Assembly (NCBI RefSeq): GCF_000350145.1
Contig: NZ_BAOL01000020.1
Span: forward strand, 1-64,000
Length of the DNA stretch: 64,000 nt
Source of the DNA: Ilumatobacter nonamiensis YM16-303
GTDB lineage: Bacteria; Actinomycetota; Acidimicrobiia; Acidimicrobiales; Ilumatobacteraceae
Direction of reading: 5' to 3'
Shown one piece after another: positions 60,472-64,000 of the stretch. The notes under the pieces are model-generated. The model was not told the origin of the DNA. It made no database searches and saw nothing but the letters and a program-made list of their open reading frames with translations. How positions within the stretch are numbered: the stretch's first letter is position 1; each line of letters opens with the position of its first letter. The translations under genes were made by a program, and so were the position numbers.

Positions 60472-63400
60472 CTAGGCCACGGCAGCGGCGAACTCCTGAT
60501 ATAGGTCGCCGGGGAGCTGATGGGTCAGTTTCCAGGTGATGGCCATCGGTCGTTCACCTTCGTGGCGGACATACGTGGCGGGTCCGAGGAACCAGAAGGA
60601 ACGATCGTCGGCCCTCATCCGAGCGAACAACAGAATCGAGCGACCCATGGATTGATGATGCTGATAGCGGAGACCGGTCTGACTGTCGGCCCTCGTCGTC
60701 GACTGGCTCTCCCAGTGGATGAGCTCGCGACTGATTGCGTAGTCGCGATACCGAGTGGTCGGCGAGAAGCCGCCGCCGCTCTTGTCGAGTGTGAATGCGA
60801 GAAGGTCGGTTCCGGCCACCGACGCGTCGTAGACGCCGCTCTGCCATGCGGGGATCTTCGCTCGAGTGCTGTCCGGATCAGCACGGCGGGCCCCGAGCCC
60901 GAGCGACGCCAAGATCTCGAGGCGGGTGTAGCGAGCGTGGACCTGCAGTGGGCAGTCCGGGTGTGTTTCGAGCGGGCGATGGACATGATCGACCCGCTCG
61001 GCGAGAAGGCCAAACACCTCGAGCAGTTCGCTCCGGACCTGCGGGTGGGACCAGACGGCATCGGTCGCAGCCTGAAGGTCGGTGTCCTTCGCCATCATCT
61101 TGTTCTTTCCGACAATTTGGTCAACGAGTGGAGCGATGAGCATGTGGAGCGTCCGGCGGGTTCGGATGTCGAGACGGTTCGCGCGCGGGGCAACAGAACG
61201 ATTGAGAAGCTCGGTGAGCGTCGTCAGTCGTTGTTGATCGTCGACGTGGAGGAGCCGTCCGACGACTCGACGCAACTTCGCTTCGTGCGGCCCCGCCGGG
61301 GCCACTGGAGCGCCTGCGTCCTCGTTCAGATCCGACCATCCCCGATTGCGGTCGTACACATCATCGAGCTCGAGGCCAGATTCGTGGAGGAATTCAGCGA
61401 GGTCGATGTCGGGACGCTCGCGACGCAACGAACGAAGTTCGTCGACCTTTCCCGGCCATCGGGTGGGGATCGCTTCGCGGACACTTCGAAGGACGATGCC
61501 TTCGGCGACTCGATCGAGGTTCATGTGGCATCCGGTTGGGAGGAAGGGAAAGCGCCGCTCGATCGACTGTTCGAGTTCCCGCCGTGTTCCTCCGAGCAGT
61601 GCCCGGTATCGCCGGTCGAAGCGGAACTCGCGGCGATGTGTCCCGACGAAATCGATGACAGTGCAGAAAGCCTTGTCATTGGCTTTTCGTAGTCCACGCC
61701 CGAGTTGTTGGAGGAACAGCGTCGGACTTTCGGTCGGACGGAGCATGAGGATGGTGTCCACATCGGGTACGTCGACGCCTTCGTTGAACAGGTCGACCGA
61801 GAACACGATGCTCACGTCGCCGTTGCGAAGACGCGCCAGGGCCTGGTGGCGTTCGTCGTGCGGTGTTTCGCCCGACACCGCGACCGCAGGGATGCCGCTG
61901 CGCTCAAAGTGGTCCGCCATGAACTCCGCATGTGCGACGCTGACGCAAAATCCAAGACCGCGCATCGTCGCTACCTCGACGTGGTCATCGACCTGTTTCA
62001 CGACGAGGCGCGCCCACGCGTCGTTGCTCGTGTACAGGTTGCTCAGGGAGGTGACGTCGTATCCATGGCCGCGCCGCCACGGGACGTCGTTCAGATCGGT
62101 GTCATCGTGGACGCCGAAGTAGACGAACGGTGCCAGATGCTGCTGGTCGATGGCATCCCAGAGCCGCAACTCGGCGGCGATACGGTCGTCGAACCAGTGC
62201 AGGATCGGGAGCCCGTCGCTGCGTTCCGGTGTGGCGGTGAGGCCGAGCAACTGCATCGGTTGCAGATGGTCGAGAACCTTCGCGTACGAGGTGGCTGCGG
62301 CGTGGTGGAACTCGTCAACGATGACGACGTCGAAGTGGCTGGGTTCAAGCAGATCGAAGTCTGCAGCGTTGAGGCTCTGGATCGATGCGAACACGTGGTC
62401 GTAGCGCGATGGTCGCGCTCCGCCGACCCACTTTTCACCGAAGGTCGCGTCACGCAGCGCGTGGCGGAAGGTGGCAATGCTTTGGTCGAGGATCTCCTCC
62501 CTGTGGGCGATGAACAGCAGGCGCGACCGGGACATCGTTTGCCGAAGGCGCCCGTAGTCCACTGCTGCCATGACGGTCTTGCCGGTGCCAGTTGCCGAGA
62601 CAAGCAGATTGCGGCGGCGGCCCTTCTCACGGGAGACGGCGAGGAGCTCGAGCAGCCGCTCCTGAAACGGATGAGGACGCAGTTCGATTGGACTGAGGAT
62701 GACGTGGGGCCCGTTCTCCACTCGACCCTGTTGCTCAGCGTGGTCGTCAAACTGAGTCGAGTCATAGTCGACGAAGTCGCCGTTGGACCAGTAGCTGTCG
62801 AACACAGCATCGAATTTCGAAACCACGTCCGGGTTCCGTGCCCCCGATGCCCGCACATTCCACTCGATCCCCGTGACCTGAGCCGACATCGTGAGGTTCG
62901 ACGAGCCGATGTATGCCGTCGAGAATCCGGTCCCTCGGTGAAAGACCCACGCCTTGGCGTGGAGTCGGGTGGTCGTGACGTCGTACGAGATGCGGATATC
63001 CGCACCCAGCCCGGCGAGCTTGTCGAGGGCCGCCCGCTCGGTCGACCCTGTGTAGATGGTGGTGAGAATGCGCAGCGACTTTCCGGCTGCGCAGTGCTGT
63101 GTCAGTGCATCGACAAGCGGGCGGATGCCGCTGAGTCGGATGAATGCCATGACGACGTCGATTCGTTCCGACGACTCGATCTCGGAGATCAGCTGGTTCC
63201 ACAAGCTCGGCTCGCCCGTTGCGTTGGTGAGCAGAGTGGTGTCGAGCAACGGGATGAGGGGTGACCCCATGGGTGCAGGCGTGCCATCTGGCCGGGTACC
63301 GAGGATCGCGTGAAGGATGGTTGCCGGACTGATGGGCAGGTCCTGCGGTTCTGTTTGGGTGAGCTCGCTCAGGCGAGTGAGAAGGTCACGCGCGACCGCG

Positions 63401-63603
63401 ATGCCGACTTCGAGCCGCTGATCGTCCCGAACGTCACGTAGGGCGCGTTCGATCTGTCTGGACAGGTGTTGAGCGATTCGGTCGGGGGCCTCGGCGGTGT
63501 GGAGATCGCGTCTGTCGATCGTGAGCGGTTCGAGAGACGCGAGTCGCCCGGCGAGGTCAGCCGTGACGAGCGACTCGTAGAGCCCCGGTTCAACTTCGCC
63601 CAC
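60472..63603 (-). CDS. PLD nuclease-like / DEAD-box helicase / DUF3427 fusion protein
   Basis: 1043 aa, the usual length for this architecture. Order: helical N-terminus (1-100); phospholipase-D-like domain with H215-x-K217 and GSSN (233-236); superfamily 2 helicase with Walker A SATGTGKT (335-342), DEFH (430-433), LTATPERSDG and motif VI QQLGRGLRKAND; then the DUF3427 domain to the end. Only one HxK site is present, so the nuclease would act as a dimer. Such proteins occur sporadically and near defence genes, so a role against foreign DNA or in repair is plausible. GTG start with TACATT at -14 to -9; no partner gene is adjacent. Confidence 0.9.
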   Translation of the reverse strand: MGEVEPGLYESLVTADLAGRLASLEPLTIDRRDLHTAEAPDRIAQHLSRQIERALRDVRDDQRLEVGIAVARDLLTRLSELTQTEPQDLPISPATILHAILGTRPDGTPAPMGSPLIPLLDTTLLTNATGEPSLWNQLISEIESSERIDVVMAFIRLSGIRPLVDALTQHCAAGKSLRILTTIYTGSTERAALDKLAGLGADIRISYDVTTTRLHAKAWVFHRGTGFSTAYIGSSNLTMSAQVTGIEWNVRASGARNPDVVSKFDAVFDSYWSNGDFVDYDSTQFDDHAEQQGRVENGPHVILSPIELRPHPFQERLLELLAVSREKGRRRNLLVSATGTGKTVMAAVDYGRLRQTMSRSRLLFIAHREEILDQSIATFRHALRDATFGEKWVGGARPSRYDHVFASIQSLNAADFDLLEPSHFDVVIVDEFHHAAATSYAKVLDHLQPMQLLGLTATPERSDGLPILHWFDDRIAAELRLWDAIDQQHLAPFVYFGVHDDTDLNDVPWRRGHGYDVTSLSNLYTSNDAWARLVVKQVDDHVEVATMRGLGFCVSVAHAEFMADHFERSGIPAVAVSGETPHDERHQALARLRNGDVSIVFSVDLFNEGVDVPDVDTILMLRPTESPTLFLQQLGRGLRKANDKAFCTVIDFVGTHRREFRFDRRYRALLGGTRRELEQSIERRFPFLPTGCHMNLDRVAEGIVLRSVREAIPTRWPGKVDELRSLRRERPDIDLAEFLHESGLELDDVYDRNRGWSDLNEDAGAPVAPAGPHEAKLRRVVGRLLHVDDQQRLTTLTELLNRSVAPRANRLDIRTRRTLHMLIAPLVDQIVGKNKMMAKDTDLQAATDAVWSHPQVRSELLEVFGLLAERVDHVHRPLETHPDCPLQVHARYTRLEILASLGLGARRADPDSTRAKIPAWQSGVYDASVAGTDLLAFTLDKSGGGFSPTTRYRDYAISRELIHWESQSTTRADSQTGLRYQHHQSMGRSILLFARMRADDRSFWFLGPATYVRHEGERPMAITWKLTHQLPGDLYQEFAAAVA

Positions 63604-63660
63604 GAGACGGCAATGTAGACGCTGGTCGACTGCGCGCAGACCGTCGGATCTACCAACCGA

Positions 63661-64000
63661 TCAGCGGAGATGGCGGCCGCAGTGCGGCCACGGCGCCGAA
63701 CCGCGCTCGTGCCAGAGGGCGAGAGCCATCGCGTCCTGGTCGGCGGGCGCGGCGGCGGCGGGGTCGGTACCGACGAGGTCGGGTGCATGACGACCGGCGA
63801 CCGAGTCCCAGGTCGACCGGTTGAACTGGTACGCACCGCGGTAGGTCCCGGACGGATTCGTGATCGTGTAGTCGCCCCCCGCTTCGCAGTCGCGCAGCGC
63901 GGCCCATGCCTCCGCCGACGGGCCCGGCGGGAGCACCGGCTCGGGCAGGTTGTCGGCGGGAAGCTCGGCGAACTCGACCGCGTCCCGGTGGGCGCGCGCG
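63661..64000 (-). CDS. Rpf-like transglycosylase, 5' end outside the window
   Basis: The frame is open to the window edge, so only the last 112 residues are seen. The visible part reads DAVEFAELPADNLPEPVLP (linker), then a resuscitation-promoting-factor-type lysozyme-like domain: AWAALRDCEAGGDYTITNPS with the catalytic Glu in CEAGG, YRGAYQFNRSTWDSV, DQDAMALALWHERG and the closing Cys in PWPHCG. It cleaves peptidoglycan outside the cell; the signal peptide should lie upstream. GTG 63936 is an internal codon, not the true start, in my reading. Confidence 0.85.
   Translation of the reverse strand, partial: ARAHRDAVEFAELPADNLPEPVLPPGPSAEAWAALRDCEAGGDYTITNPSGTYRGAYQFNRSTWDSVAGRHAPDLVGTDPAAAAPADQDAMALALWHERGSAPWPHCGRHLR

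Noticed and set aside
60232-60539. Short frames in the gap before the helicase (minus 60232-60420, plus 60285-60539)
   Set aside because: Arg/Ser-rich, no family signature, no promoter or ribosome site; the plus-strand one runs into the helicase gene.
63661-63936. Rpf-like domain as a complete 91-aa gene starting at GTG 63936
   Set aside because: The frame remains open to the window end with a plausible linker, and a secreted enzyme should have a signal peptide, which is missing here.

Overview
The window looks like chromosome from a high-GC, aerobic actinobacterium. My best guess is the class Acidimicrobiia (Ilumatobacter-like). The grounds are GC-rich codon use, Rpf-like and DUF222/HNH families, mycothiol-type and F420/flavin-type enzymes, many leaderless genes, and a split cytochrome b next to a 14-gene nuo operon. 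The taxonomic call is inference. I see no CRISPR array, insertion sequence or prophage.

Layout. (1) 76-3884: Trk potassium uptake (trkA-trkH), then a MOSC-domain protein. (2) 3904-6050, minus strand: a geranylgeranyl-reductase-like flavoprotein and a membrane cytochrome c. (3) 6271-27110, plus strand: one dense respiratory block of 21 genes. It starts with a small membrane protein, a 2[4Fe-4S] ferredoxin, a cytochrome b6-like and a subunit-IV-like protein, a Rieske protein, a dihaem cytochrome c and a membrane protein, and continues into nuoA-N. Electrons would enter through complex I, pass to menaquinone and on through a b6f-type quinol oxidase. (4) 27220-32011: ACT protein, YjbR protein, a UGA-interrupted redoxin that I read as a selenoprotein, a 2OG-Fe(II) oxygenase, an O-methyltransferase and an acyl-CoA synthetase. 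(5) 32077-37336: a VTC/DUF4956 pair divergent from CotH, an OmpR-type response regulator, a histidine kinase and a DUF1971 protein, with an operator-like repeat array between the two arms. (6) 37370-60219: single genes and small operons (hydrolases, patatin, DJ-1/PfpI, M20 peptidase, possible macro-domain protein, F420-type monooxygenase, MGMT-like, APH-like, PhoD, EamA, XRE regulator with palindromic operator, tRNA-Lys, DinB-like, DUF222-HNH, MFS and PEP-mobile-domain proteins). (7) 60472-64000: a PLD-helicase-DUF3427 protein and the 3' part of an Rpf-like gene.

The most notable item is the redoxin at 28143-28811. An in-frame UGA falls where the first Cys of a W-C-P-Y-C active site belongs, and a 7-bp hairpin follows at bacterial SECIS distance. 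Next are the cytochrome b6-type protein that keeps the Cys used for haem c_i in photosynthetic b6f complexes, clustered with a ferredoxin, and two well-formed operators (11-bp tandem repeats at 33465-33550 and an 11+1+11 palindrome at 54175-54197). Many genes have TANNNT exactly at -12 to -7 from the start codon, so leaderless transcription appears common here.
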